64,000 bases of DNA from Planctomicrobium sp051465645 (GTDB lineage Bacteria; Planctomycetota; Planctomycetia; Planctomycetales; Planctomycetaceae): NCBI RefSeq assembly GCF_051465645.1, contig NZ_CP195790.1:1860001-1924000 (forward strand). Reading direction: 5' to 3'. The notes under the pieces are model-generated. The model had not been told where the DNA came from. It made no database searches and saw nothing but the letters and a program-made list of their open reading frames with translations. Below, piece after piece: positions 34,610 through 42,996 of this stretch. How positions within the stretch are numbered: the first letter of the stretch is position 1; the number at the start of each line of letters is the position of its first letter. The position numbers were made by a program, and so were the translations under genes.

Positions 34610-37600
34610 TTATTCCATGACGATCCGCACCTTGGCCGGGTCCTTGCCCTTGGTGAGCTGATCGATGTACTCCTCAAAGCGTTTCTTCATCTCCGCCGGG
34701 GTGGCCGGACCGTCGGTGACCTGCAGGGCATGCTGCAGCTCCTGCGCATTGACGGTGACCTTGAGCAGGCCGGAGAGCACTTCCTTCAGGGCATGGACAA
34801 AGTTGCTGTCCAGCGGCACCGGCAGTTCCTTCGACTTGATGAAGGCTTCCAGGGGGTCGCGGTCGTCGATCTTCAAAAGATCCATGTTGGCCTGGGTGAT
34901 CGGGTCCTCTAGGTTGCTGAGGATGGTGGAGGTCCAGGCCGCCACCATGGCGTCGAGCTGGGTGTCCATCTGGTCGATCATCTGCGAGCATGCCACCGCG
35001 CCGGTTTCCACCGATGGCCGGAACCCGCAATGCGGGCAGATCGGCGAGGCATCGAGGTTTTGCTCGGTCAGGGCGAAGCAGCTCTTCAGTCCGGCCAGGC
35101 GGTTCTGGTAGTCGGTGAGCTGCTGCCGGGGCATCAGGTCGATACCGGCCAGTTTGAGCAGGGTTTGCAGGCGCTGATCGTTGAGCAATCCTGCCTTGCG
35201 CTTGTCGTCGTTCACTCCCAGCCGGGCCTTGGTGTGCAAGCCGATATAAATGACAGTGTAATCCTTTTTCATCTTCTGCAGCTTGGTCCCGATGCTTTGG
35301 GACAGGCTGGCCAACTCGGTCAGGTTGGCATGTTTGAGGGCATCCAGTACATCTTTCCTGGTGGCCTTCATCCGATCTACCCAGTGATGGTCCACAGGCA
35401 GCACTGCGTCGGCAGTGGAGAGCCAGGATGCCGTCGGGCCGTGGTCTATGATGAACTCGCGCAGGGCGTCCAGTTCGTTCAGGGCCTTCAAGGCTTTTTC
35501 GTGGGCTAGCACTTCGGGGGCGCTATGGCGGAAGTTTTTCAGCTTTCCCGGAGAGGAGTAGGCCTGGAGCGATTCAAAGAAACTCTTGGCTTCATCCAAT
35601 CCGCTGGCCTGATTGGCCAGATCGGTGCCTGCAAGCAGATCCAGCCCCCAGAAGGAAAGACCTTCGCGGAGGGTCTGCTGGGTCATGATGATTCGCTTGA
35701 TGGCCTTACCCACATTTTGCTGTAACTGCTGGACTGGTTCATCGCTTCCCTGAGTCACCAGTTGTGCATTCCCAGGAGGCATCCCGAGCAGTCCAAACAG
35801 CGCCTTGAGTGCGGGCAGGTTCCATTCCTTGGGCTGCTCCAGGTGTTTAAAGCGAACTAACTCGTCCATGCCGGTTGCGGCGAGCTGCTGCAGCCCGGTG
35901 GCGTCGAACTTCTTGCCTGGAATAGAGAGCACGATGTCGCCGGAGTAGACGAGGGCAGCCACTAAGACGGTGACCCATTCTGGCTCCAGGCGTGAACCGC
36001 CCGGGTTCATGTACTCAAGACCGTGGTCCTCCTGGATGATCTCGCTGCGATTGACCACCTGGCCATGCCCCTTGGTCTTGACCGCATCGAGGATGTACTT
36101 GGTGTACTTTGACGTGTAGAGAGCGATCTTCTCGCCATCGAGCAATTCCAAGGCGTCCAGCACGGCGGTGGCCTGTTTAGTGCGATTCTGTCCGGCAATT
36201 GACCGCAGCGCGTCCTGCGCAGCCTGGGCACGATTATTGCCGGTAATCAAGACAGTGAAGACAGGATATTCCGGGGCCTGATTCTCGAAATTCGGTGCGA
36301 GACAGACACCGGCGATGGTGTTGACCAGATCGCGAAAGTTGATGGTTTCGTGCGGCGACAAGCCCGACAGGTCGCGGATTGATTTGCCCTTGGCCCATTC
36401 GACCATGGACTTGGCACGACCCTGATAGGTGATCTCGAAGGCATCGGTCATGTGCTTCTGCAACCACTGCACTAGCTTTTTGAGGAAGCCGTTGGCCTTT
36501 GACTCATAGGTGGCCTTAGCGTGACCCGATGAGGTGGCTGCAAGGTCCAGTGCCGCCGCGTAGCTTTTCAGGGCGGTTTGGAATTCCTCGTCGGTGCCCT
36601 TCAGGCGGAAGAAGACCTCGTCACTTGCCTTGTCGTTTTTGAAACGCGGCGGATCGTTGGGCTGGATGAAGTAGAGGTAAAAGTCCCGCTGTGGCACGGC
36701 GGTCGAGCGCTCGTTGGGAGCACCGAAAAAGAGGTAGCCGGTCCGGGCGGCCTTATGCTCCTGCCAGACCAATTCGTGCTGCCAGATCTTGTAGCCGGTC
36801 ACATAAGTGGCATCCTGGCATTCCATCACCCGCTTGAGCGCCTCGTAATAAAAGCGGTCGAGCTGAGACTCGCCAAGACTTTCGGCTCGATTGTCGATCA
36901 GGGCGTCGAAGTCGTCGGTCTTCTTCAGATCGAGATAGAACTGGCGGTTCTCCTTGTTCTCCGAGATGAATTGACCGCTGACTGCGTTATGAATCTTGCG
37001 TAATACGGTCTCAACGTGTGTCTGTAAATCCTTATCCGGCTCATCGCTCCCCATCTCCGCAATTAATGGCTCAAACAAACAAAGTCGATCACGCAGCTCT
37101 TCGGGCGATGCACCAATTGGCGAATAGATGTCACCGGTGGTGAGGCGGTGGACGGACAGCGCATGGATCAGGCGCAGCGCCATGGGCTTATAGTTCTGCG
37201 GCGTAAGCGCGTTTTCGATGCGGGATTCCAGTACCTGGCTGCAATCGATGACCGCCCGGATCTCGGGAATGGCGCGGAAGGAAGCGTTTTGTTTGAGCGT
37301 ATTCCAGTAGCTATCGAAAGCGATGAGGCCGGGTTCATCCTGCGGCACGTCCTTGCCCAGGATGCCTTTCATGCCCATGGAAAGGGTTTTGAGCACTTCA
37401 CGTTTTTCAACCACGGTAACCCGCTCGAAAGTGTCGATGTAATCGGGATGTATCGGGAATAGCCGGACGAACTCATCTATGCGCTCGTTTAAGCTGCCGT
37501 AATATTTGGCAAAGGGTACCAGATAATCGCGGATCTTGGCCTGCTGTTCGGCGGTCTTCTTGAGCAGACGTTCGGCCACGACGAACTTCACATCACTGCG

Positions 37601-38341
37601 GGCGATGAGGATTTGTTCAAAACGGTCCTTCACCCGGCGGATGCTGTCAGCGACAAAGGCGAAACGCGGACTGTCGAAGATGGCCTCCTGGACACCGGCC
37701 ATGAAGCGGAAACGCAGATCCTTGCAGACCTCGCCGACCTCGCGGAGGAAGTTGAGGTCGAGGATTAGCTCCTGATCCTTGCGTGTGCGCAGGTAATCTA
37801 GCAATTCATCTACCACCAGCAGCAAGCCATATTCGGGGAAAGCCTGCCCGAATTTCTCCATCATGTCTTCGAAGGCCCGCTTGTGGCTTGTGATGGCTCC
37901 GGCTTCGGGGAACACGTACTCTACGCCAAGTTTTTCGAGACTCTCTTCTAGCTCAGCTACCAGGATGTCGCGCAGGGACATGGTGGTGGCTCCGATTTCG
38001 GTACGGATAACCTTGAACCGCCCGGCAATCTGAGAGGCAGCATCGCGGACACCGGCGTGGTTCAGTCCGTCCAACAGGGATGCGTCTGCGGCAAGACAGG
38101 AGACCACCGACATCAAGTGTGATTTACCGGTACCGTAATTGCCCACCACCAGCAGCCCTTTGTTATCGGCTGGCTGATCGAACTGCATCTGAGGGATGAC
38201 AAGCTGCACAAGCCGTTCAGCCATTTCTTCGGAAATGACATAGGTGTTCACAAGGTGATGCGCGGCACTCGATTTGTCCGCGTCACGCAACTGAACGACC
38301 GACTCAATTGGGTCGAATTGGATAAGGTCTCCGTATTTCAT
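34610..38341 (-). CDS. brxC: BrxC ATPase, type 3 BREX (DUF6079-like)
   Basis: This is a 1243-residue protein. The N-terminus MKYGDLIQFDPIESVVQLRD is followed by Walker A GNYGTGKS at residues 67-74 and a Walker B-like GLLLVVDELLDYL near residue 155. A CPHC pair lies in ASPICPHCGF near residue 1105. BrxC is the large ATPase common to BREX systems and is thought to act as an AAA+ assembly on DNA. ATG 38341 overlaps the brxF stop (ATGA) and begins the conserved N-terminus; the frame extends upstream to 38494 without a conserved sequence. The length is normal. The pglXI gene follows after 39 bases. Confidence 0.92.
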   Translation of the reverse strand: MKYGDLIQFDPIESVVQLRDADKSSAAHHLVNTYVISEEMAERLVQLVIPQMQFDQPADNKGLLVVGNYGTGKSHLMSVVSCLAADASLLDGLNHAGVRDAASQIAGRFKVIRTEIGATTMSLRDILVAELEESLEKLGVEYVFPEAGAITSHKRAFEDMMEKFGQAFPEYGLLLVVDELLDYLRTRKDQELILDLNFLREVGEVCKDLRFRFMAGVQEAIFDSPRFAFVADSIRRVKDRFEQILIARSDVKFVVAERLLKKTAEQQAKIRDYLVPFAKYYGSLNERIDEFVRLFPIHPDYIDTFERVTVVEKREVLKTLSMGMKGILGKDVPQDEPGLIAFDSYWNTLKQNASFRAIPEIRAVIDCSQVLESRIENALTPQNYKPMALRLIHALSVHRLTTGDIYSPIGASPEELRDRLCLFEPLIAEMGSDEPDKDLQTHVETVLRKIHNAVSGQFISENKENRQFYLDLKKTDDFDALIDNRAESLGESQLDRFYYEALKRVMECQDATYVTGYKIWQHELVWQEHKAARTGYLFFGAPNERSTAVPQRDFYLYFIQPNDPPRFKNDKASDEVFFRLKGTDEEFQTALKSYAAALDLAATSSGHAKATYESKANGFLKKLVQWLQKHMTDAFEITYQGRAKSMVEWAKGKSIRDLSGLSPHETINFRDLVNTIAGVCLAPNFENQAPEYPVFTVLITGNNRAQAAQDALRSIAGQNRTKQATAVLDALELLDGEKIALYTSKYTKYILDAVKTKGHGQVVNRSEIIQEDHGLEYMNPGGSRLEPEWVTVLVAALVYSGDIVLSIPGKKFDATGLQQLAATGMDELVRFKHLEQPKEWNLPALKALFGLLGMPPGNAQLVTQGSDEPVQQLQQNVGKAIKRIIMTQQTLREGLSFWGLDLLAGTDLANQASGLDEAKSFFESLQAYSSPGKLKNFRHSAPEVLAHEKALKALNELDALREFIIDHGPTASWLSTADAVLPVDHHWVDRMKATRKDVLDALKHANLTELASLSQSIGTKLQKMKKDYTVIYIGLHTKARLGVNDDKRKAGLLNDQRLQTLLKLAGIDLMPRQQLTDYQNRLAGLKSCFALTEQNLDASPICPHCGFRPSVETGAVACSQMIDQMDTQLDAMVAAWTSTILSNLEDPITQANMDLLKIDDRDPLEAFIKSKELPVPLDSNFVHALKEVLSGLLKVTVNAQELQHALQVTDGPATPAEMKKRFEEYIDQLTKGKDPAKVRIVME

Positions 38342-38898
38342 GCTTGTCCTGGCTCTCTGTTGTGTTTTTTCGAATCGACGGTGTCCGTGCCATCTATTTC
38401 CACGATCAACGCATCTACTGAGTCGTAGTTGCGGTATTCGGGATGACTGCTTTCGGCATATAAAAGCTTGTCCCCGATGTAGCTTCCGCTCCACGAAGCA
38501 ACCACAACTCGATTTCTGGAGAGGCCTTGTAACAACCGTAAGGGATCCTGTTGAAGATCCTTGCCGAATAGTATTTCGATGTTGTCCAGCAGCAACGGCG
38601 CGTGAGCTTTGTCCGCGATCTGATCGAGGATGCCCGGCAACCGAAGTGACCGCTGTTTTGTCGTCAACTCAAGCAGTTTGTTTGAAAGCGCCAGATTGAC
38701 GTTGATGACGGATGTCCCGAGCTGCTCGGCAACATCCCGAAGAACCCCGGTCTTGCCGGAACGGGTTTCACCCACGAGTAGCACGAGGCGATGGTACAAC
38801 CCTTCGGCGGATTGCAGAGAATGCAATACTTTGTCGTAAGCGGGCTGAGATGTTCGGTCGGCCATTGTTGTCCATTGCATATTTGAATCAAAAGTCAC
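38338..38898 (-). CDS. brxF: BrxF small P-loop ATPase
   Basis: This protein of up to 186 residues has Walker A GETRSGKT at residues 43-50 of the longest form and a Walker B-like APLLLDNIEILFG near residue 100. It has the size, P-loop and position of BrxF, the type 3-specific first gene of BREX. The longest start is GTG at 38898; ATG at 38865 (MADRTSQPAYDK) is an alternative, and neither has a strong ribosome site. Its stop overlaps brxC. It is preceded after 14 bases by the HTH regulator gene, which is most likely in the same transcript. Confidence 0.85.
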   Translation of the reverse strand: MTFDSNMQWTTMADRTSQPAYDKVLHSLQSAEGLYHRLVLLVGETRSGKTGVLRDVAEQLGTSVINVNLALSNKLLELTTKQRSLRLPGILDQIADKAHAPLLLDNIEILFGKDLQQDPLRLLQGLSRNRVVVASWSGSYIGDKLLYAESSHPEYRNYDSVDALIVEIDGTDTVDSKKHNREPGQA

Positions 38899-38912
38899 AG
38901 GATCGTTGTCGT

Positions 38913-39188
38913 CTATACTATTTCATTGGCTTGGTCATTAGTCAGGTCTCGCTCTGTCATTGCCGGTGTTCCTCTAGGTTCCTCTAGGACGTACCGCCAG
39001 CCCTTGCTGGTGCGTTCGGCCTGGATGTAGTGGCCGCGTTCACGAAGGGCGGCAACGATTCTGGAAATCGTTGGGACGGAAACCCCGATTTCGTCCGCCA
39101 GCGCTGGCGTCGAATATTCGCCCGTTTCGATCAGTTGCAGGACGGTCTCGATACGCTGGTGAATTTCGATGGTCTGGTGATAGCGCAT
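38913..39188 (-). CDS. Winged-HTH regulator heading the BREX operon
   Basis: This is a 91-residue protein. Residues 9-60 form a winged HTH: RIETVLQLIETGEYSTPALA, then DEIGVSVPTISRIVAALRER and a wing HYIQAERTSKGWRYVL. An acidic tail follows. I chose ATG 39188 because GGAG lies about 9 bases upstream; the frame opens at a TTG 15 bases earlier. As first gene of the operon it is the natural candidate to bind the three palindromes at 39328-39385. No ligand-binding (WYL) domain is present, so it differs from the BrxR-type regulators seen with many BREX loci. Confidence 0.8.
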   Translation of the reverse strand: MRYHQTIEIHQRIETVLQLIETGEYSTPALADEIGVSVPTISRIVAALRERGHYIQAERTSKGWRYVLEEPRGTPAMTERDLTNDQANEIV

Positions 39189-39327
39189 GCGCAAGGTCTC
39201 CAAAGTGTGGCTGGTACTGGTCTATCCGCGCGTGATAGACTTGTCAAGGATGGGCAGGGCCGAATGGCGGCCATTCCGATTGTTACCAGCCATCGCAGGA
39301 GAGCGCAACAAGCAATGCGAGATAGGC

Positions 39328-39385
39328 GTTTTCCCGTGGAAAACAGCGGATTTCCCCGGGAAATCCAGCCTATGCTGTGCATAGG
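39328..39385. promoter_or_regulatory. Three phased palindromes upstream of BREX operon
   Basis: Three perfect inverted repeats stand in a row. GTTTTCC-CGT-GGAAAAC (39328-39344) is followed by GGATTTCCCCGGGAAATCC (39348-39366) and CCTATGC-TGT-GCATAGG (39369-39385). Their centres are about 21 and 20 bases apart, close to two helical turns, so dimeric proteins would bind on one face of DNA. They lie 140-197 bases upstream of the HTH gene. The whole gap 39189-39715 holds no gene. Confidence 0.6.
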
Positions 39386-39560
39386 GAAGACGCCTGAACA
39401 TTTTTGATTACTTTTCTTGCGCAGAATTCCGCCTTTTCACTCTTCAGCTTTCATGCAGTATTCTGACGGTGTTTCGGGAGACTTCTGACAGCATCATAAC
39501 GCCTGATGATGCTTTTCTGCTGGCGGCTCACAAGACTCGCCGTTTCAGGGACTGCGGCAG

Positions 39561-39587
39561 CCGAATCCGACCTGTTGCCGGATTCGG
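39561..39587 (-). terminator. Possible terminator hairpin after 39716 gene
   Basis: The 9-base arms CCGAATCCG and CGGATTCGG flank a 9-base loop. The hairpin lies 129 bases beyond the stop of the last small minus-strand gene. No U-run follows on the minus strand, so an intrinsic terminator is doubtful and an operator is possible. Confidence 0.3.
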
Positions 39588-39715
39588 AATCGTTGGCTGA
39601 TCCACTACATGAGATCGTTATTTCGGAGAGGTTGTCACTCCGTTGCTGAACGTTCTCATGATGCACGAATGCCGTATCGCGAGTGGGGCGTTTGCGGTGT
39701 TCAGAGCCGAGCTAT

Positions 39716-40045
39716 TTATAGCTCGTTCTCGACAGTCGGCATCGGCAGATGCACCTGTATAAAGTTGCCCTCCGGAATTGGTTTGCTGCTGATGAGATAA
39801 CCAACCCGGTTGACGCGATGAAAGCCGCTTACCAAGTACATGTCGCCATCATCGCCATCGATGAGCGTCCAGACAAACCGGATGTCCTGTCCTCGGACAA
39901 ATTCCAGTTCCTCACCGTAGGTTTCAAAGAGGCATCCGGGGCCATCACCGATAGTCCAGCTTGCTTGGGGATTCAGATGATTCGGGACCAGCGGGAACCA
40001 TTGGTCGAATTCGTCTTCGGTGATCTCGATGATGTGATCGCTCAT
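39716..40045 (-). CDS. Hypothetical small acidic element protein
   Basis: This is a 109-residue soluble acidic protein beginning MSDHIIEITEDEFDQWFPLV. It contains repeated Trp/Phe and the segment DIRFVWTLIDGDDGDMYLVSGFH. No known domain is recognised; the single-domain look suits small accessory proteins of plasmids and ICEs. GGGAGGA lies close upstream of the start, and ATG 40045 overlaps the stop of the preceding gene (ATGA). It is the last gene of a minus-strand run of tiny genes (39716-43203), probably one transcript. The run is followed by the BREX regulatory gap. Confidence 0.7.
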   Translation of the reverse strand: MSDHIIEITEDEFDQWFPLVPNHLNPQASWTIGDGPGCLFETYGEELEFVRGQDIRFVWTLIDGDDGDMYLVSGFHRVNRVGYLISSKPIPEGNFIQVHLPMPTVENEL

Positions 40046-40374
40046 ACATTCCTCCCTGTCGCCTCATAAATGACAGCAAGTCCTTCCCGGTAGATGTCAC
40101 CTTCCTCGCCTGGATGCTCGTCATAGTCGGCAAGTATCCGCAGGCAATGGTTCAGTGCTGTAAGCAGTCGCGGTGCCGAGGCCATCAGTTGCAACTGGTG
40201 GACAAGGTCAGGAACATCGTCGCTTTCCGCTTCGGGGAGCCAACAGGTCTGGCATTCTCGGCTGCTGACGATCGGTTCGTCATTGCAATCGACGATGATG
40301 CCGAAATCCTCGGTGCCATCGCGATCAAACCAGAGGTTCCACGGAGCGTAAAATATGTTTGCAGTGCTTGTCAT
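40042..40374 (-). CDS. Hypothetical small element protein
   Basis: This is a 110-residue acidic soluble protein: MTSTANIFYAPWNLWFDRDG, then a CxxC pair (ECQTCW), then a helical second half ASAPRLLTALNHCLRILADYDE. The second half resembles a short helical segment (APRLLTALNHCL..L..Y) common in small phage and plasmid proteins; no function is assigned. AAAGGAG lies 8 bases before ATG 40374. Its stop overlaps the next start as ATGA. Confidence 0.7.
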   Translation of the reverse strand: MTSTANIFYAPWNLWFDRDGTEDFGIIVDCNDEPIVSSRECQTCWLPEAESDDVPDLVHQLQLMASAPRLLTALNHCLRILADYDEHPGEEGDIYREGLAVIYEATGRNV

Positions 40375-40409
40375 GGTGCGACTCCTTTCGCTGTGATGTG
40401 GCAGACCGC

Positions 40410-40559
40410 TTACGCGAAGCGGTCGCCATAGATTGCGTCGTCAAAACACTCGTCATCGAAACGGCTGGACGGCGGACCGACGAGGTCGCGTATTTCGTCC
40501 GGGTTCCAGTCGAGGAAGTCGGTCGAGTCACACAGAGGTAGATCGAGGATGGTAGGCAT
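40410..40559 (-). CDS. Tiny acidic protein
   Basis: This is a 49-residue protein, MPTILDLPLCDSTDFLDWNP followed by an acidic tail. AAGGAG lies 6 bases before ATG 40559, an excellent ribosome site that fixes the start. No domain is recognised. It is the first gene after the structured non-coding stretch at 40560-40852, in the minus-strand run of small genes. Confidence 0.6.
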   Translation of the reverse strand: MPTILDLPLCDSTDFLDWNPDEIRDLVGPPSSRFDDECFDDAIYGDRFA

Positions 40560-40606
40560 GGCATTCTCCTTGTCTTTACGTTTCAGGCCACTCCATGCGG
40601 CCTTCT

Positions 40607-40732
40607 GGGGGCAAAGACAAGCCGACCATAAGTCAGCGGCGTTTACGCGAACCTGCAAGCGAAAGGCCGAAGGCTTCCACCGGAAAGCGGCCTTGGCAGC
40701 TTGCAGGCGATGATGGGCGGCTTAAAGCCCCC
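40607..40732 (-). ncRNA. Candidate structured RNA inside small-gene run
   Basis: Nested perfect inverted repeats occupy a gene-free 290-base stretch (40560-40852). Outer GGGGGC (40607) pairs with GCCCCC (40727). Inside, CCTGCAAGC (40652-40660) pairs with GCTTGCAGG (40699-40707), and AAGGCCG (40663-40669) with CGGCCTT (40688-40694). The orientation is assumed from the neighbouring genes. It matches no RNA class I can name. Confidence 0.4.
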
Positions 40733-40852
40733 GCAAGAAGAAGACCGCAGGTGGCCGGTAATGGAAAGCTGGTAGAGAAGATGCGACAGCCGCATCATTC
40801 CGGTCGTTTGAGAATCGACGGCGAAATCATCACGGAAGCGGCACAACGCAAG

Positions 40853-41029
40853 CTACCGGTCTCGACGGTTCCTCGCTGCCAGTTCCTGTTCGTAATACGC
40901 ATAGGCCCGGCGGCGGGTGGCTTCCTGGTCAGGTGGCCCACCTTCACATACGGCCTGATCGATGAAGGCGGCGAAGGCGCAGCCATGGAACAGATCGTCC
41001 CAGAAGTCATCATCATGCATGAGGGTCAT
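40853..41029 (-). CDS. Hypothetical 58-residue protein
   Basis: This is a 58-residue protein read as MTLMHDDDFWDDLFHGCAFA, ending in an Arg-rich tail with AYAYYEQELAARNRRDR. It is acidic at the start and basic at the end. GGGGAGG lies close before the first ATG (41029) and at optimal distance before a second ATG at 41020, so the shorter form is possible. It is part of the minus-strand run of small genes. Function unknown. Confidence 0.5.
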   Translation of the reverse strand: MTLMHDDDFWDDLFHGCAFAAFIDQAVCEGGPPDQEATRRRAYAYYEQELAARNRRDR

Positions 41030-41065
41030 GCCTCCCCGTTTGTGCCAGCGACGAATACCGCCAGA

Positions 41066-41152
41066 TCAACCCAGATCACCATAGAAGCAACCGTCCCATT
41101 GGATCAGGTCGGCGGCGAAGATGAACTTTGGCGAGCGCGCGGATTCGGCCAT
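41066..41152 (-). CDS. Possible 28-residue peptide gene
   Basis: The open frame MAESARSPKFIFAADLIQWD plus 8 residues is preceded by AAGGGGGGTG and begins 5 bases after the stop of the 41157-41330 gene. The ribosome site is strong but the gene is very short; it may be a degraded longer gene. Confidence 0.35.
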   Translation of the reverse strand: MAESARSPKFIFAADLIQWDGCFYGDLG

Positions 41153-41156
41153 GATG

Positions 41157-41330
41157 TCACCCCCCTTTACTTGGAGTGAGTGGACGGCGTTCCTGGATGC
41201 CATTGGGCAGGATTTCCTTTACCCATGGTCGCTGCTCAAGATCAGAGAACAGCAGGAACGCACGGCGTTCGGCTTGCTCACCATCCTGGGAGGTGATGTC
41301 GATATCGACGCTGATGCGGAAATGTTTCAT
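41157..41330 (-). CDS. Hypothetical 57-residue protein
   Basis: This is a 57-residue protein, MKHFRISVDIDITSQDGEQA, then RRAFLLFSDLEQRPWVKEIL and a basic tail. GGAG lies 6 bases upstream of ATG 41330. The predicted strand-then-helix order suits a small ferredoxin-like fold. It begins 2 bases after the stop of the orphan methylase gene (41333), so the two are coupled. No function is known. Confidence 0.55.
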   Translation of the reverse strand: MKHFRISVDIDITSQDGEQAERRAFLLFSDLEQRPWVKEILPNGIQERRPLTPSKGG

Positions 41331-41332
41331 GG

Positions 41333-42127
41333 TTAGCTCCTTTTGGTTTGTGGTTTTTCAAAGATCATGCAGGTGTCGTGCAGTCCGGGAATGAAAGACG
41401 AGCGATAGACTTTCTTGCTGCTGCTGGCTCCGTGGCTGAACCGGATGATGTCGGTACAGTGCTGGCTCAGGCCTGCCGCAAAGGCGAGACGCTTTGTGTG
41501 ATGGGTCAGCGGGACATAACCTTCATCACGGTCGCTATAGTCGCCCATCAGGATGGCCAGCTTGCCATTGGGGGTTAGGGCATTGGCACAATTGCGAATG
41601 AACTGGCCATAGCGGCGGAGAAAATGCTCCAGTGTGGGTGAGCGTGACAAATCCCGTGGATCGTCGGCATAGAGCTTCATCCGCCAGTAGGCCGGATGTG
41701 CCCAGATGAAGTCAAAGCTGTCCGGGCCTGGAAACTCTGCCGGGTCACACGCATCGAAACCCGTATGAATGTCGAACGACATGCAGGGGATACCGATTTC
41801 ATCGCAAACGTCTCGGCAGGTGCCCGAACCCGTCATGGGGTCAAACACCATACCGGGCTTGAAATAGCTGAGCAGGTCTTTGATCAGATTGCCGCCACAA
41901 TTGCCTGGATAGCTGCGATCACCATAGTCTCCGGCACGATGGAAGTGATAGAGGCTGGTTAGGTGCGGAACGGGACTTCCGTTGCGTGGAGCGAGTGGCA
42001 GCCTGGCAAAAACGGCCTGGTCACACGCCTCGTCCAAGAGACTCTTTGGCCTCGTTGCATTCCGTTTTCCCATGCGGCGTGCATAGAAGGGATTGATTAC
42101 TCCGTGCTGTGATGTGTGCTGATTCAT
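41333..42127 (-). CDS. Orphan DNA methyltransferase
   Basis: This 264-residue protein is a compact SAM-dependent DNA methylase. VFDPMTGSGTCRDVCDEIG is the SAM motif, and FIWAHPAYWRM occupies the place of the DPPY catalytic motif, giving HPAY instead of the usual acidic-Pro-Pro-Tyr. A C-terminal EGYVPLTHHT...LAFAAG segment follows. No restriction enzyme is adjacent, so it is an orphan, probably protecting or marking the element. ATG 42127 has AGGA about 9 bases upstream; the frame is open to 42175 but overlaps the preceding gene. The altered motif leaves activity uncertain. Confidence 0.8.
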   Translation of the reverse strand: MNQHTSQHGVINPFYARRMGKRNATRPKSLLDEACDQAVFARLPLAPRNGSPVPHLTSLYHFHRAGDYGDRSYPGNCGGNLIKDLLSYFKPGMVFDPMTGSGTCRDVCDEIGIPCMSFDIHTGFDACDPAEFPGPDSFDFIWAHPAYWRMKLYADDPRDLSRSPTLEHFLRRYGQFIRNCANALTPNGKLAILMGDYSDRDEGYVPLTHHTKRLAFAAGLSQHCTDIIRFSHGASSSKKVYRSSFIPGLHDTCMIFEKPQTKRS

Positions 42128-42149
42128 TGATTGATTCCTTTCAGTGTTG

Positions 42150-42770
42150 TTAAATATGTGCATCGACGATGACAATGTTGTGGTTCGGATACTGAGTCAG
42201 TAACTCGGTGGCATCGCTTTCCCAGTCCTCATTTTCGGTGATGAGAACGGCCAACCAACCCATTCGGCCATGTTCATGCCACTGCCCATGTGGAGTGATG
42301 ATGGCGTGGGGAATCTTGTTCCTGGCAATTGCTACCTCTGTCAGAGCCGTGTTCGCAGTAAGCGATTCATGCGTCGCTTTTTGGTCGTTGATCCAACCGT
42401 CCCAACGGCCGCCGATGACATACCAGTCCCACTTGCTGTCCGGGTTGTACGTTGAAATCGGTTCGCCTGATTCGTTGAAACGATCGTGGTACTTTAGATA
42501 CTCAGCGTACTTTTCCTGAGGCGTCATCTCTCGAAGCGTGGTGAGTTGCTGGCGACATTTTTCGATGTCGTAGTAAGATTCCTTGCGGCTGATGATCTGT
42601 TCCAACCGGTGGATGGACTGTGCGATGTCCAGTGCCGCCTGCTTCAGCGAGTAGCAGACGTAAGGTGCTGCGTCCGAATGCTCGAAGTACGGTTCCATCA
42701 GGTTGGCGATATGAGAAATGGGATCGGCAACGTCGATTGGAAGAATGATACCTATGGCGAAATGGGTCAT
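42150..42770 (-). CDS. Hypothetical phage/ICE-type protein
   Basis: This is a 206-residue soluble protein. The central segment PDSKWDWYVIGGRWDGWI is characteristic of a family of uncharacterised phage and mobile-element proteins. An HGQWHEHGRMGW stretch near the C-terminus is His/Trp-rich and could bind metal. The N-terminus MTHFAIGIILPIDV begins a beta strand. It lies in the minus-strand run between a 50-residue gene and the orphan methylase. Function unknown. Confidence 0.72.
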   Translation of the reverse strand: MTHFAIGIILPIDVADPISHIANLMEPYFEHSDAAPYVCYSLKQAALDIAQSIHRLEQIISRKESYYDIEKCRQQLTTLREMTPQEKYAEYLKYHDRFNESGEPISTYNPDSKWDWYVIGGRWDGWINDQKATHESLTANTALTEVAIARNKIPHAIITPHGQWHEHGRMGWLAVLITENEDWESDATELLTQYPNHNIVIVDAHI

Positions 42771-42779
42771 GTTTGCCTC

Positions 42780-42932
42780 CTACGCTGCGTGATTGTTATG
42801 AAAGCGAAGCTCGGCAAATTCGCGTTCCAGATCGTCGTAATGCGGATCGAACTCGATGCTCCAACTGTTTTCGAGGATGTTTGCCAGTTCAAGCATGCGG
42901 ACGCGGGCGTGGAGTGATGAAGAGTGTGTCAT
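42780..42932 (-). CDS. Hypothetical 50-residue protein
   Basis: This is a 50-residue protein, MTHSSSLHARVRMLELANIL, then an acidic helical part with HYDDLEREFAELRFH. AAGGAA lies 7 bases before ATG 42932. It ends 10 bases before the next gene in the run. No domain recognised. Confidence 0.55.
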   Translation of the reverse strand: MTHSSSLHARVRMLELANILENSWSIEFDPHYDDLEREFAELRFHNNHAA

Positions 42933-42996
42933 GGGAAGATTCCTTATCTGGTTGACCGGACGGGCCTGATTGCCCGCCCGGCATGAGATTGTGCGG

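Noticed and set aside
23143..39188. Assignment as type 1 BREX.
   Set aside because: No brxL (Lon-like) or brxB gene is present; brxF, pglXI and brxHII define type 3.
40595..41179. A 194-codon plus-strand frame.
   Set aside because: It lies opposite several minus-strand small genes with strong ribosome sites, and its translation is low in recognisable structure.
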